A DNA stretch of 64,000 nucleotides from Bog-756 sp963718405 (GCA_963718405.1 CAVQYZ010000003.1:124001-188000), one strand, 5' to 3'; positions 17,410 to 25,667 are shown, numbered from the stretch's first letter. Numbers and translations are program-made. Notes: generated from the letters alone by a model not told the origin.

Positions 17410-19731
17410 GTGAAGTCCATTCCCATGAACTCCCTCCGCCGCCCACCCCCCGACCTGTTTGACCTCGACGACGTCGTCCTGAACGGCGTCGTGGCGGTGG
17501 CGCCGCCCGGCGGGGCCGGCACCGGCCCTTCAGAGGACCAAGCGACACCGACCGCGGCAACAGCTGAGTATGAGCTGTGCGCCACGGAGCACGGACTGGT
17601 TATTGCCGCCGTCACCGGAGCGTGCCGGCCGGTACCCGACCTGGTCCCCTGGTCCCTGGTGTGTAGTGTCAAAGCAGAGGGCGTGATCGCACGGGCGGAC
17701 GGATCACGCGGTGAACTTCTCGAAATTTGCCTTTCCGACGGAGGTTGGTCGGTTGGCGACCGTGTGCAGAGATTCGTGGCACCGACAGCCGGACTGGGAG
17801 CCTTCTTGTTGGCGGCAACATCACATCGCCAATTGACGACAGCCTCCGAGCCCAACCAGTTCGACGAAGACCCGGCACCGCGCTCGCCTGCGGTGGCGGC
17901 TGTGGGCGCGGTCCTGGCCTCCCTCAAGGCCCGGTGGACCGGCGGCGCCTCGCCGGAGGGGAACGAACCGCAGCACGGCCTCGGGCGCCGGCGGATCGGG
18001 CCGGTGGCCGTGGGGATGATCGCCCTGCTCCTGCTGGCCGGGAGCGGCACCATCGTCTCGTCGGTGGGCGCCAGCGCGCCTTCACTGGCGCCCCAGACCA
18101 ACGACATCGGCAACGGCTTCCAGGCCCTGGAGCACCAGAGTGCCAGCCTGGCCGCCGCCACCTCCAAGCCGAAGCCGGCACCACCTTCAGTGGCCGGGTC
18201 GGCGCCGTTGCAGTCCCACGAGGTCTTCGGTTACGCCCCGTACTGGACGCTGCCCGAGTCGTCGGGATACGACGTGAAGGACCTCACCACATTGGCTTAC
18301 TTCAGCATCGACGCCAATCCCAACGGCTCGCTCGACGAGAGCGGCTCCGGATGGAACGGCTACGAGAGCCAGGATCTCGTCAATCTGGTCAACCGGTCCC
18401 ATGCGGCCGGCGACCGGGTGGTACTCACGGTGACGGACTTCAGCCAGAGCTCGCTCGATGCCATCACTTCGGATCCCACCGCCCCGGCCCGGCTGTCGGC
18501 GGCGTTGATCGCCGCGGTTTCGGCCAAGAACCTCGACGGGGTGAACTTCGACTTCGAAGGGGAGGGGAGCGAGGATCAGGTCGGGCTCACCCATCTGATC
18601 ACCCAGGTGTCGCACGCCCTGCACGCGGCCAACCCCCATTGGCAGGTGACCATGGCCACCTATGCCAGCTCGGCGGGCGACCCGGGAGGCTTCTACAACA
18701 TTGCGGCGCTGGCGCCGGCAGTCGACGGGTTCTTCATCATGGCCTATGACGTGAACAACCAATTCTCCCCGAGTGCCACCTCGCCGGAGGCGCCGGGTGG
18801 GTTCAGCGACACCGAGGCCCTCCAGCAGTACACCGCGGTGGCCCCGGCCAGCAAGGTGATCCTGGGCTTGCCGTTCTACGGCTACGACTGGCCGACCAAC
18901 AACGGGACGATCACCGCCAAGGCCACTGGCGCGGGGACACCGCTCAGTGACGGCGTCATCGCGGCGTCGGGCCATCCCACCTACTGGGATGCGACCACGC
19001 AGACCGCCTGGACCTCGTACAAGGTGGGGAGCCAGTGGCATGAGACGTTCTTCGACAACCCGACGTCCCTGGCCGTGGAGGCCCGGCTGGCCAACAGGTT
19101 CCACGTCGCCGGAGTGGGGATCTGGGCGTTGGGCATGGATGGGAACAACCCGGCCATGATGGCGGCGCTCCTGGGGGATGCCCCGGTGGCCAAGGACTTC
19201 TCGACCGGGCCCACCAACAAGAACGCCTCCACGTCCCCGACAACCACTGCTCCCCCTGGGACCGGCTACGCAACCATCGGAGTGTGGAAGGGGCGGGCCG
19301 TTCCGCTGGGACCGGTGACTCTGCCAACGTCCATCGGTAGCGCCCAGTACCTGGGCACCCTCACCCGGTTCACCACCAACGACCCCTCGTTGGCCTGCCT
19401 CCAGAGCGGTGCGCCCCTCGGGGTCTGGTCGTACAGCTCGTTGCCCGGCGTAGACGTGGTGGTGGCCGCCCAGCCTCAGGACTGCGCCGAGGCTCTGTTC
19501 ACGTTCCGGCCCGGCAATGCCACGGGGACCGGCGGGGGGACGACCACCACGACGTCGAGCACCTCGACCACCTCGACGTCGACTACGTCCACCACGACGC
19601 CCCCAACCACCACCTCGACCACCTCGACGACGATCCCACCCACCACGACCACGACGAGCACCTCCACCACCACGACGCTTCCGCCGACCACCACGACGAC
19701 GGCAACGACAGCGGCCGTGGCGTCGGGATAG
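17410..19731 (+). CDS. Membrane-anchored GH18-family glycosidase-like protein with Thr/Ser tail
   Basis: A 773-residue protein. The N-terminal 195 residues resemble no family I know and end in a positively charged patch and one membrane segment (about 198-220), giving a cytoplasmic head and an outside domain. Residues about 270-595 are a GH18 barrel of the spore-germination/chitinase type: HEVFGYAPYW, the catalytic DGxxxDxE as DGVNFDFE, MAYDVNN, LGLPFYGYDW and GVGIWALGMDG. The catalytic glutamate is present. The last 65 residues are almost only Thr, Ser and Pro, a likely glycosylated wall-spanning tail. GTG 17410 is used; an in-frame ATG lies at 17425. Likely substrate is a GlcNAc-containing wall polymer or exopolysaccharide. 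Confidence 0.88.
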   Translation: MKSIPMNSLRRPPPDLFDLDDVVLNGVVAVAPPGGAGTGPSEDQATPTAATAEYELCATEHGLVIAAVTGACRPVPDLVPWSLVCSVKAEGVIARADGSRGELLEICLSDGGWSVGDRVQRFVAPTAGLGAFLLAATSHRQLTTASEPNQFDEDPAPRSPAVAAVGAVLASLKARWTGGASPEGNEPQHGLGRRRIGPVAVGMIALLLLAGSGTIVSSVGASAPSLAPQTNDIGNGFQALEHQSASLAAATSKPKPAPPSVAGSAPLQSHEVFGYAPYWTLPESSGYDVKDLTTLAYFSIDANPNGSLDESGSGWNGYESQDLVNLVNRSHAAGDRVVLTVTDFSQSSLDAITSDPTAPARLSAALIAAVSAKNLDGVNFDFEGEGSEDQVGLTHLITQVSHALHAANPHWQVTMATYASSAGDPGGFYNIAALAPAVDGFFIMAYDVNNQFSPSATSPEAPGGFSDTEALQQYTAVAPASKVILGLPFYGYDWPTNNGTITAKATGAGTPLSDGVIAASGHPTYWDATTQTAWTSYKVGSQWHETFFDNPTSLAVEARLANRFHVAGVGIWALGMDGNNPAMMAALLGDAPVAKDFSTGPTNKNASTSPTTTAPPGTGYATIGVWKGRAVPLGPVTLPTSIGSAQYLGTLTRFTTNDPSLACLQSGAPLGVWSYSSLPGVDVVVAAQPQDCAEALFTFRPGNATGTGGGTTTTTSSTSTTSTSTTSTTTPPTTTSTTSTTIPPTTTTTSTSTTTTLPPTTTTTATTAAVASG

Positions 19732-19844
19732 GTCCGGAGCGGGCCAACGTTCGCCACTCCGGGCTCGCGACGGGGTGGTTCATTGCCACCGTTGCGGAAG
19801 CCAGGGACCTCGGTCCCCCGGAGGCGGCTAATCTCGTCTGGTCC

Positions 19845-19917
19845 GGGGGTGTAGCTCAGCTGGTAGAGCGCTACGTTCGCAATGTAGAGGCCGACGGTTC
19901 GAGTCCGTTCACCTCCA
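19845..19917 (+). tRNA. tRNA-Ala (anticodon CGC)
   Basis: A 73-nt cloverleaf: acceptor GGGGGTG/CACCTCC with one G-T pair, D stem GCTC/GAGC, anticodon stem CTACG/TGTAG with loop TTCGCAA (CGC at positions 34-36, reading GCG), T arm GACGG-TTCGAGT-CCGTT, discriminator A. No CCA is encoded. Confidence 0.95.
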
Positions 19918-19965
19918 CTCGGAGGCCAGGTCAGATGCCTAGAGTGGAATCCCGGAGGAGCCGTT

Positions 19966-19989
19966 GAGCGCTACGTTGGCCAATGTAGA
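19966..19989 (+). repeat. Partial copy of the tRNA-Ala anticodon region
   Basis: The 12-base block GAGCGCTACGTT and the 9-base block CAATGTAGA of the tRNA anticodon arm recur here, 48 bases past the tRNA end, separated by GGC instead of CG. It has no acceptor or T arm and cannot be a tRNA; it looks like a recombination or integration scar. Confidence 0.6.
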
Positions 19990-20871
19990 ATCGGCCTACC
20001 GAAGTTGCTGGCCCTCGTTAAGAAACACCAGTTCATGGGTGCAACGGTGAAACTGTTGCCAGGGTCAGAATGAGGCAACCCGACCAGCCGGACTCAATGG
20101 GACTCAGTTCGCATGGTATTTGGCAATCTCGGACGCATCGGAGCCTCCCATCAGTCGCTTCATGGCCTGAGAGTGTTCATGTTGGCGTGGGCCATACTCT
20201 GCATCCTGAAGATCGCCAATTCCATACCTGGTGTTCTCGGGTAGGGACGCCGCCGTTCGGTCATTCCGTGATGGCCGCCTTCCAGCGATCGGCGATCGTC
20301 TCGGCGTTGAGAGATCTGTCCGACTAAATGTCCTACGACTCGCGCCGTTAGCTGCCGTCCGGGATCTTCTGCAAACGCCATTGCGCCAGCTCAAGTCACC
20401 ACAGACCGTCTCCCGTGATCTAGCTCGTCCCCTTGAAACGAACTGACAAGGCTGAGGTCGCAAGTTCGATTCTTGCTAGCCCCACTCGGTCAGAGGCACG
20501 TTATGGACTTCGGGGCCGAGGATTTGTCCAGCGCTTTGGGGGACAAATCGGACGTCGGCGCCTCAGGAATGGCAGTCTGAGGACTAGCGATGCATCCCCA
20601 AGATCACGCCCCGCAGGATGGCGGATTCGATTGGTCCGTGCTTTGGGTCGCCGGACCAATGTCCTCCTCCGGGGAGTACTCCTTCCTTTTGACAGAAGGC
20701 TCCCCGTTCGGCAACGACCAACAAGATCACGGCCCCGGCCAGCGCCGAGACCGGCAAGATCGAGGTCGTCACCAAAGGGTGGGACCGCAACGAGCAAGAC
20801 CTCCTTCAAGGTGACCTGACCGTAAGGTCCCGTGCCATCGATGAAGAAGTGCGATCAGCGGCTGTCAGGCC
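19990..20871. other. Gene-poor stretch downstream of the tRNA
   Basis: No recognisable gene in about 880 bases. Small frames exist on both strands; one at 20584-20790 (minus) has a hydrophobic run, but none matches a family. The only structured element is the tRNA-like 3' end at 20458-20484. Composition is less GC-rich than upstream DNA, in keeping with a decayed insertion. Confidence 0.5.
20458..20484 (+). other. tRNA 3'-half remnant (possible attachment site)
   Basis: A perfect T arm, GCAAG-TTCGATT-CTTGC (20460-20476), followed by TAGCCCCA resembling an acceptor 3' strand. No matching 5' half lies upstream. Integrative elements that target tRNA genes leave such 3' ends at one border. Confidence 0.5.
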
Positions 20872-20912
20872 CGACCACACCCCGATGCGGATGGGGCATC
20901 GGGGTGTGGTCG
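20872..20912 (-). terminator. Strong hairpin downstream of the DUF5666 gene
   Basis: Perfect 17-bp inverted repeat (20872-20888 and 20896-20912) with a 7-base loop, starting 41 bases past the stop of the minus-strand gene at 20954. No clear U-tract on that strand, so it may act as an L-shaped terminator or as a 3' stabilising hairpin. Confidence 0.65.
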
Positions 20913-20953
20913 CCGGGGTTGGCTCCTACGGGTCGCGGGCTCTAGGAGGAGGC

Positions 20954-21820
20954 TCAAGCTCCCTTCTGCGTCGATGGTGGAGTGCCCCCAAATGGCCCTT
21001 TGCCCGCTCCCGGGCCACCTTTACCGGCCGCGGGCGGGTTGCCGATGCCGACGCTGGTGGCGGTCACGGTGTCGGAAGACTCGGTGCCGAAGACGGCCAC
21101 CTGCTCCCCGACGGTGACGTTGGCCAAGGTGGCCGAGCTCACTGACGGATCTCGATAGGTGGTGCTGGAGCTCACATTGACTGTCACCGTGGCCCCGCTC
21201 CCGGTGGTGATGGTGAAGGTGTCGTCACCCACCGACTTGACCCTTCCCACGGCAACTGGCGGCGAACCCGCAGGTCCACCTTTGCCGGCTCCCGGGGCAC
21301 CAGGCGCAATTCCATCGGGTCCACCTTTGCCCACTCCCGGGCCACCCATACCGGCCGAGGACGGGTTGCCGATGCCGACGCTGGTGGCGGTCACGGTGTC
21401 GGAAGACTCGGTGCCGAAGACGGCCACCTGCTCCCCGACGGTGACGTTGGCCAAGGTGGCCGAGCTCACTGACGGATCTCGATAGGTGGTGCTGGAGCTC
21501 ACATTGACTGTCACCGTGGCCCCGCTCCCGGTGGTGATGGTGAAGGTGTCGTCACCCACCGACTTGACCGTTCCCACGGCAACTGGCGGCGAACCCGTAG
21601 GTCCACCCGGCGGATGACCCACGTGAGCGGAGGTCGATGAAGCGCTCGAGGCCGCCGAAGTCGTCGACGCCGCTCCGGCGATTGCTCCCCCACCCACCAC
21701 ACCCAATCCGAGGGCGATGGCGGCGGCGGTGACCCTCACCGCCCGCTTGGGGCGGTGAATACCCGGTCCGACTACTTTGGCACTGTCTGCGAGCGCAGGC
21801 CCCTGTTCATTGTCAGTCAT
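20954..21820 (-). CDS. Secreted or anchored DUF5666-type protein with two near-identical repeats
   Basis: A 288-residue protein. After about 25 residues comes a basic stretch (HRPKRAVR) and one hydrophobic segment (about 30-52), a signal peptide or anchor. Two copies of a beta-rich unit follow, each with GTVKSVGDDTFTITTGSGAT or GRVKSV..., TTYRDPSVSSATLANVTVGE and FGTESSDTVTATSVGIG, separated by Gly/Pro/Lys linkers. The unit looks like DUF5666, an extracellular domain of unknown function. Start ATG 21820 has AAAAGGAG eight bases upstream; the longer frame is rejected. Confidence 0.8.
   Translation of the reverse strand: MTDNEQGPALADSAKVVGPGIHRPKRAVRVTAAAIALGLGVVGGGAIAGAASTTSAASSASSTSAHVGHPPGGPTGSPPVAVGTVKSVGDDTFTITTGSGATVTVNVSSSTTYRDPSVSSATLANVTVGEQVAVFGTESSDTVTATSVGIGNPSSAGMGGPGVGKGGPDGIAPGAPGAGKGGPAGSPPVAVGRVKSVGDDTFTITTGSGATVTVNVSSSTTYRDPSVSSATLANVTVGEQVAVFGTESSDTVTATSVGIGNPPAAGKGGPGAGKGPFGGTPPSTQKGA
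21036..21607. repeat. Tandem 327-bp duplication inside the DUF5666 gene
   Basis: 21036-21280 and 21363-21607 are almost identical over 245 bp at an offset of exactly 327 bp; similarity extends weakly upstream of each copy. I see only a couple of mismatches (for example ACCCTTCCC against ACCGTTCCC), pointing to a recent duplication or gene conversion. 327 is divisible by three, so copies can be gained or lost in frame. Confidence 0.85.
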
Positions 21821-22458
21821 TTGCTTCTCCTTTTGCCGTTGGTTGATGACAACCAAAAGCATGACGAGTGGGCCTGGGCCCGAGCTGTGGTTCAGGGCAG
21901 CTGCTGATTGGAGGTTTGCGTCAAACCGATTGCGACGAGATGTCGGTTCTGCGATCACCGAGCGGGTGGCCCTCAATCCTTGGCGACGCGACCCTTGAAC
22001 TTTCCGTCTCTAGCCAAACGGACCAGCGACCGCCGGAAGTTTGCCTTTCCGGCGGTGTCCAGGGGATGCTTCAGCCGGTGGCCTTTTGGGGGCGAGGGAG
22101 TTTCCCGGGGCGATACAGGAGCAGTTGTCGGGCGCAGCCTTTCCGCCGAACCGACTCGAAAGCCGCTGCAGGGCGGTCGGCGCCCATGCCGGCACGGTGG
22201 TCGTGTGGCTCAAAGTGCTGTACTGGATGTAGTCGACAGTGAGGCGTAGTGGTAGATATGCAGGTCCGGGTGGGCGGCTGCCGCTCACCGACGAAGTCCA
22301 TGAATGCCTCGAAGGACTCCTTCTCTTCGTTGCCATCGTGCTATGCGGGCTCGCAGGGCCGTGGCGTTCGCCCCGCGATCTTGACCTGGATCTTTAGCGT
22401 TGGAGATCGGAACGGTCAGCGACCGCGCACTCCTCCATAGAGGGTGACCGTTCAGCGG
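21821..22458. other. Non-coding stretch
   Basis: About 640 bases between the DUF5666 start and the vapC stop. Frames on both strands are short with unlikely composition. It must hold the DUF5666 promoter; nothing else is recognisable. Confidence 0.45.
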
Positions 22459-22854
22459 TCAGATGCCGACGACGTGGACGAGATCGCTGAGCCCGGCGAA
22501 ATCGCCCGGATTTCGGGTGTAGAGCGCGAGGCCGTTGGCGTGCGCGGTGGCGGCGATGAGCAGGTCGGCGATACGCCGTCGATGTGACCGTCCCGCCTCG
22601 GCAACGGCGGCCACGACCTGTCCGTAGCTCCGAGCCGCGGTGGCATCGAAGGGGAGTGGCTCGAAGGTCGCCTCTACCTGCTGGAGACGAGCCTGACGGC
22701 GTGCGCCCTCGGAACTGGAGGTAGCAAGGTGGGGCCCAGCGGCCAGCTCAGCGAGGGTGATCGCGCACACGGCGACCTCTTCTGGAAGGGCAGCGGCAAC
22801 CGTCGGGTCGTCCCAGTCGATGACCACCGAGGTGTCGAGTAGGCCCGCTGGCAT
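22459..22854 (-). CDS. vapC: VapC-type PIN-domain toxin
   Basis: A 131-residue PIN ribonuclease. Acidic active-site residues are in place: LLDTSVVIDWDD at the N-terminus, ITLAELAAG, and RRRIADLLIAATAHANGLALYTRNPGDF near the C-terminus. VapC toxins cut tRNA or rRNA and are held inactive by the cognate antitoxin. The start follows the antitoxin stop with no gap, the normal antitoxin-first order. Confidence 0.9.
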   Translation of the reverse strand: MPAGLLDTSVVIDWDDPTVAAALPEEVAVCAITLAELAAGPHLATSSSEGARRQARLQQVEATFEPLPFDATAARSYGQVVAAVAEAGRSHRRRIADLLIAATAHANGLALYTRNPGDFAGLSDLVHVVGI

Positions 22855-23103
22855 CTACAGGCCTTGGTCCACGACCCGATCGAGATCCGCCCTGAATCGT
22901 TTTCGGTTGATCCGTGGCCCGGTGGCGGACAGCACCAGAAGCTCAGCCGTAGGCACAAAGGTCCGGCGCGTCTGCTGGATCGGACGTAGTTCCGCTACGG
23001 GCACGCCATTGCGAGTGACGACGAAGCTCTCGCCAGCGGCGACGGCCTCGATCACCTTGGCGTTGTCGTTCCGGAGCTGGCGCTGTGCGATGGTCTTTGC
23101 CAT
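22855..23103 (-). CDS. Phd/YefM-family antitoxin paired with VapC
   Basis: An 82-residue protein with the Phd/YefM DNA-binding pattern: IAQRQLRNDNAKVIEAVAAG followed by ESFVVTRNGVPVAELRP. The C-terminal half, basic and mixed, would wrap the toxin. ATG 23103 is used; the frame continues upstream, but only this start begins at the fold and lies just behind the operator-like repeats. It should bind its own promoter. Confidence 0.88.
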   Translation of the reverse strand: MAKTIAQRQLRNDNAKVIEAVAAGESFVVTRNGVPVAELRPIQQTRRTFVPTAELLVLSATGPRINRKRFRADLDRVVDQGL

Positions 23104-23112
23104 GACATAACT

Positions 23113-23139
23113 GTAGCACATCGAGCTACGGTTAGCTAC
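23113..23139. promoter_or_regulatory. Candidate autoregulatory operator of the vapC pair
   Basis: Inverted repeat GTAGC (7 bases) GCTAC at 23113-23129 plus a further GCTAC at 23135-23139, beginning 10 bases upstream of the antitoxin ATG. Repeated half-sites suit cooperative binding by Phd/YefM dimers. Confidence 0.5.
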
Positions 23140-23360
23140 GAGTCTCTGAGTGGCCTCAGACTGATCGAACGCCCTTGTCGGCCCAACTTCCGAGGTCGAT
23201 GTTGGGGCCGCCAACTGTGGGGGAGCGGTTCTTATTGTGTCCCCCAAGGTCCACTTAAAGGCCAGGTCCGAGGCCTAAAAGTGGGAACCCCGGGCGGTCG
23301 TTGAGCGCTGCGGTCGCGAACGTCGGTTCCCTGCCTCGAAGCGGACTTCGGTCAAAGTTA

Positions 23361-23389
23361 TGTACATCAGTACGAGTATCTTGTACAAT
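23361..23389 (+). promoter_or_regulatory. Operator/promoter of the relE-type pair
   Basis: Three GTAC-centred half-sites: TGTACA at 23361-23366, GTAC at 23370-23373 and TGTACA at 23382-23387. The last overlaps a good -10 box, TACAAT (23384-23389), eight bases before the antitoxin ATG. With no Shine-Dalgarno sequence visible, transcription probably starts at or next to the ATG, and repressor binding would block the promoter directly. Confidence 0.55.
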
Positions 23390-23397
23390 CCTACTCC

Positions 23398-23646
23398 ATG
23401 GCGAAAATGGCAGTCAGCGAAGCCCGGGAACGACTTTCGGAGGCCGTAGAGACGGCCCACACCGAAGCCGTGTTCCTTGAGCGCTATGGCCGTCCCGCTG
23501 CGGTACTGGTCAGCCCTGAGCGGTATGAGGAGTTGATCGGAGCGCTCGAAGACGCCGAGGATATCCAGGCCTTTGACGCGGCCATGGCCGAAGAAGGCCC
23601 GAACATTCCGTGGGATGAGGTCAAGGCTGATCTCGGCTGGACGTGA
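23398..23646 (+). CDS. Phd/YefM-family antitoxin
   Basis: An 82-residue protein: MAKMAVSEARERLSEAVETA, then FLERYGRPAAVLVSPERYEEL, the classic Phd/YefM fold, followed by an acidic toxin-binding tail (EDAEDIQAFDAAMAEEG). It ends in an overlap with the toxin start (GTGA at 23643-23646). Predicted autorepressor acting on the GTAC repeats just upstream. It is a different pair from the vapC module 300 bases away and on the opposite strand. Confidence 0.9.
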   Translation: MAKMAVSEARERLSEAVETAHTEAVFLERYGRPAAVLVSPERYEELIGALEDAEDIQAFDAAMAEEGPNIPWDEVKADLGWT

Positions 23647-23903
23647 CGTCCTACCGGATCGAGCTTCGCCCTGCCGCGTCAAGGGCACTGAGAAAGCTGG
23701 ATCCGGCGGTCCGTCCCCGCATCCAGGGAGCCATCGGTCTCCTGGCCAACGACCCAAGGCCCCCAGCGTCCCGTCCATTACGGGGTCCGTCCGGCTATCG
23801 GGTACGTGTTGGTGATTACCGGATGATCTACACCGTTCAGGATGATGTGCTTCTAGTCGTGGTCGTGACGCTTGGTCATCGTCGTGAGGTCTATGACCGG
23901 TAG
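23643..23903 (+). CDS. RelE/ParE-family toxin
   Basis: An 86-residue RelE-fold protein: YRIELRPAASRALRKLDPAV, then GPSGYRVRVGDYRMIYTVQDD and VTLGHRREVYDR, the standard ribosome-dependent endoribonuclease pattern with the C-terminal HRREVYxR. GTG start overlapping the antitoxin stop. Key basic residues and the C-terminal Tyr are present. Confidence 0.92.
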   Translation: MTSYRIELRPAASRALRKLDPAVRPRIQGAIGLLANDPRPPASRPLRGPSGYRVRVGDYRMIYTVQDDVLLVVVVTLGHRREVYDR

Positions 23904-24156
23904 CGGGCAGATTGTCGATGTTCGCTACGCGGACCGGAAGATCGCTCAACTCTCCGCCTGGGCCTCATCGTGTCGTTATGAACCATTCCTGCCACGTCCG
24001 TCGGACCGTTGGCGGGAGTACAAGCTCACCGAAGAGCTCGGAGGCGAGTTCCTTAGGGTCGACGAAGTGCCGTACGTCCGCCTCGGTGTCCTCAAGGAGG
24101 ACCTGTTCCTAGCCGCGAAGCCGATCCGCGCGCACAGCCATGTCGTAAGCCATTGA
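23893..24156 (+). CDS. Small hypothetical protein after the RelE-type toxin
   Basis: An 87-residue frame from ATG 23893, overlapping the toxin stop (23901-23903) in another frame. It contains SAWASSCRYEPFLPRP and DRWREYKLTEELGGEF. No family recognised. The overlap with the toxin suggests coupling, but composition alone does not prove coding. It could be a third module component or a chance frame. Confidence 0.35.
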   Translation: MTGSGQIVDVRYADRKIAQLSAWASSCRYEPFLPRPSDRWREYKLTEELGGEFLRVDEVPYVRLGVLKEDLFLAAKPIRAHSHVVSH

Positions 24157-24491
24157 CTGGATCACTCCATCGCACATGGAACGGAAGTGTGACGGCCCCT
24201 GAGGCTCTTGGCGCCCAATCGAACGCCTCGGGGATCGCCACCGGACGAGCTGCGGTTCCGAGCTTCACGCTTCGCGCTCGCTCCATTGCTCCAAGTCTAC
24301 GGCGGTAGCCCTGATCTCCCTGATCAAGAGGACCGTGCCGATAGCGTGCTGAGGACTCAACAGGACTCACCTGCTGCCCGACCGTGCCCTTCCTCGCCCT
24401 TCGGTGCACCTCGACGACCAAAGTGGCCTGGAACTCCACGAGAAATCCCAGGCCAGGGAGGTGCCTCCGTTCCGTTCGCACGGTAGGGGCC
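24157..24491. other. Non-coding stretch
   Basis: About 335 bases. A minus-strand frame of 155 codons (24092-24559) covers it but reads through the tRNA-like element below and resembles no protein. Nothing else is recognised. Confidence 0.4.
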
Positions 24492-24516
24492 GAGGGTTCA
24501 ATCCCCTTCATTTCGA
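24492..24516 (+). other. Second tRNA 3'-half-like remnant
   Basis: T arm GAGGG-TTCAATC-CCCTT (24492-24508) followed by an acceptor-like CATTTCGA. No 5' half is present. It differs from the remnant at 20458, so a different tRNA gene would have been its source. A second old integration border is possible. Confidence 0.4.
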
Positions 24517-24595
24517 GCGAAAACCAATCCTTGCGGGACACGGGTTCTGACCCTCGCACGGCGCGCTGCCCGACCGCCGTCTACTGTCGTGGCTC

Positions 24596-24697
24596 ATGCC
24601 GGTGGAGTTCTTGTTGATTGAGCTCATTGAGGAGCGTGGCCGGGTCGCCGGCGAATTGTCGGCCGGCGAGGGAAAACTCACTTGGTGGTGCCGATGA
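24596..24697 (+). CDS. Short open reading frame coupled to the ERCC4 gene
   Basis: 33 codons starting MPVEFLLIELIEERGRVAG and ending TWWCR, with a stop that overlaps the next ATG in ATGA (24694-24697). The overlap geometry matches real coupled genes elsewhere in the window. The peptide matches no family; it may be a leader peptide or an N-terminal fragment. Confidence 0.3.
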   Translation: MPVEFLLIELIEERGRVAGELSAGEGKLTWWCR

Positions 24698-25667
24698 CTG
24701 AACTACTGATCGTCAGCAATCCCGACCCCGAATCACGCCTGCCCTACCTGATGCGGGTTCCGCTGGGCGATGGGCTGGTGTTCCGTACCGCTGGCACGTG
24801 GCCGCGTACAAAGGCGCTGTTCTGTTACCCGGTCGCGATAGACGAGTGGCCCAGCGAGCCCGAGATCGTGGAGCAAGTCCCGGTGCGCTCGTGTGTGCGC
24901 CGCGGCGCGTCGATCGACCTCGTACTCGCTCGCGGCCGGGAGAACCGTTCGCAGCTGGTGTTCACCACCGCTCGTGGCCGAGATGCGGTGTTCTGGCAGT
25001 CTCCACGTACTCGGAAGCAAGCCCGACCGAATGTACGGGTCCCGACCGCTCGCGCTGGGGGCATCGTCGACCTACAGATCATCGTCGACTCCCGGGAGCG
25101 ATACGCCTACCGCTTCACCGACCAGCAAGTCCACACCATGAAACGGTCGCTTCCCTGCGGCGACTACGGCCTGGAACTCGATGGCCGGCTGGTCGCAGCA
25201 GTGGAGCGCAAATCGCTACCCGACCTCGTCTCCAGCCTGACCAACAGCACGCTGCGATTCGCCATCGCCGAACTGGCCTCGTTGCCGCTTGCTGCCGTTG
25301 TGGTCGAGGAGCGCTACTCGCAGGTCTTCAAGCTCGACCGCATCCGCCCGGCTGTGGTTGCTGACGGACTCGCCGAACTGCAGGTCCGCTGGCCTGGCGT
25401 ACCGATTGTGTTCTGCGAAACTCGCGCCACTCGCCGAAGAGTGGACCTACCGCTATCTCGCAGCAGCCCACGCCTGGGCGAGGAGCGAATCCGCCGCCAC
25501 CGCCCGCATCGGCGTCGAATCTGCTGATGCGGGGCGTGCCTGCTGTAGCCGAACCTCCTACGAGCGAAGTCCGAGCGTGGGCCCGCTCCGTGGGGCTTCC
25601 CGTCGCCAGGCAGGGCCGACTTCGACCCGAGATTGTCCAGGCCTGGTTCGACGCGCACCGGCCGTAA
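24694..25667 (+). pseudogene. ERCC4-family nuclease fused to a Lsr2 C-terminal-like DNA-binding domain; two +1 frameshifts
   Basis: The N-terminal half starts TELLIVSNPDPESRLPYL. An ERCC4 nuclease domain lies at about 130-245: LQIIVDSRERYAYRF, LPCGDYGLEL, then the catalytic VERKSLPDLVSSL. After IVFCETR the frame fails, and LAEEWTYRYLAAAHAWARSE continues in the +1 frame from about 25425. A second +1 step near 25525 leads to SEVRAWARSVGLPVARQGRL followed by RPEIVQAWFDAHRP and a stop. That last domain is a clear Lsr2 C-terminal-type AT-rich-DNA binder. Either a decayed gene or two assembly insertions. Proteins with ERCC4 and a C-terminal Lsr2-like helix domain occur in actinobacteria as far as I recall; their role is unknown. 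Confidence 0.75.

Noticed and set aside
19566..19730. Direct-repeat array at the end of the GH18 gene as a possible CRISPR or minisatellite
   Set aside because: It is in-frame ACC/ACG/TCG codon repetition coding for a Thr/Ser tail; no spacers and no regular unit length.
20584..20790. 68-codon minus-strand frame with a hydrophobic run
   Set aside because: Single hydrophobic stretch only; no ribosome-binding site and lies between tRNA remnants in degraded-looking DNA.
24092..24559. 155-codon minus-strand frame
   Set aside because: It reads antisense through a tRNA-like T arm and has no domain content; frames of this kind are common artefacts near tRNA-derived sites.
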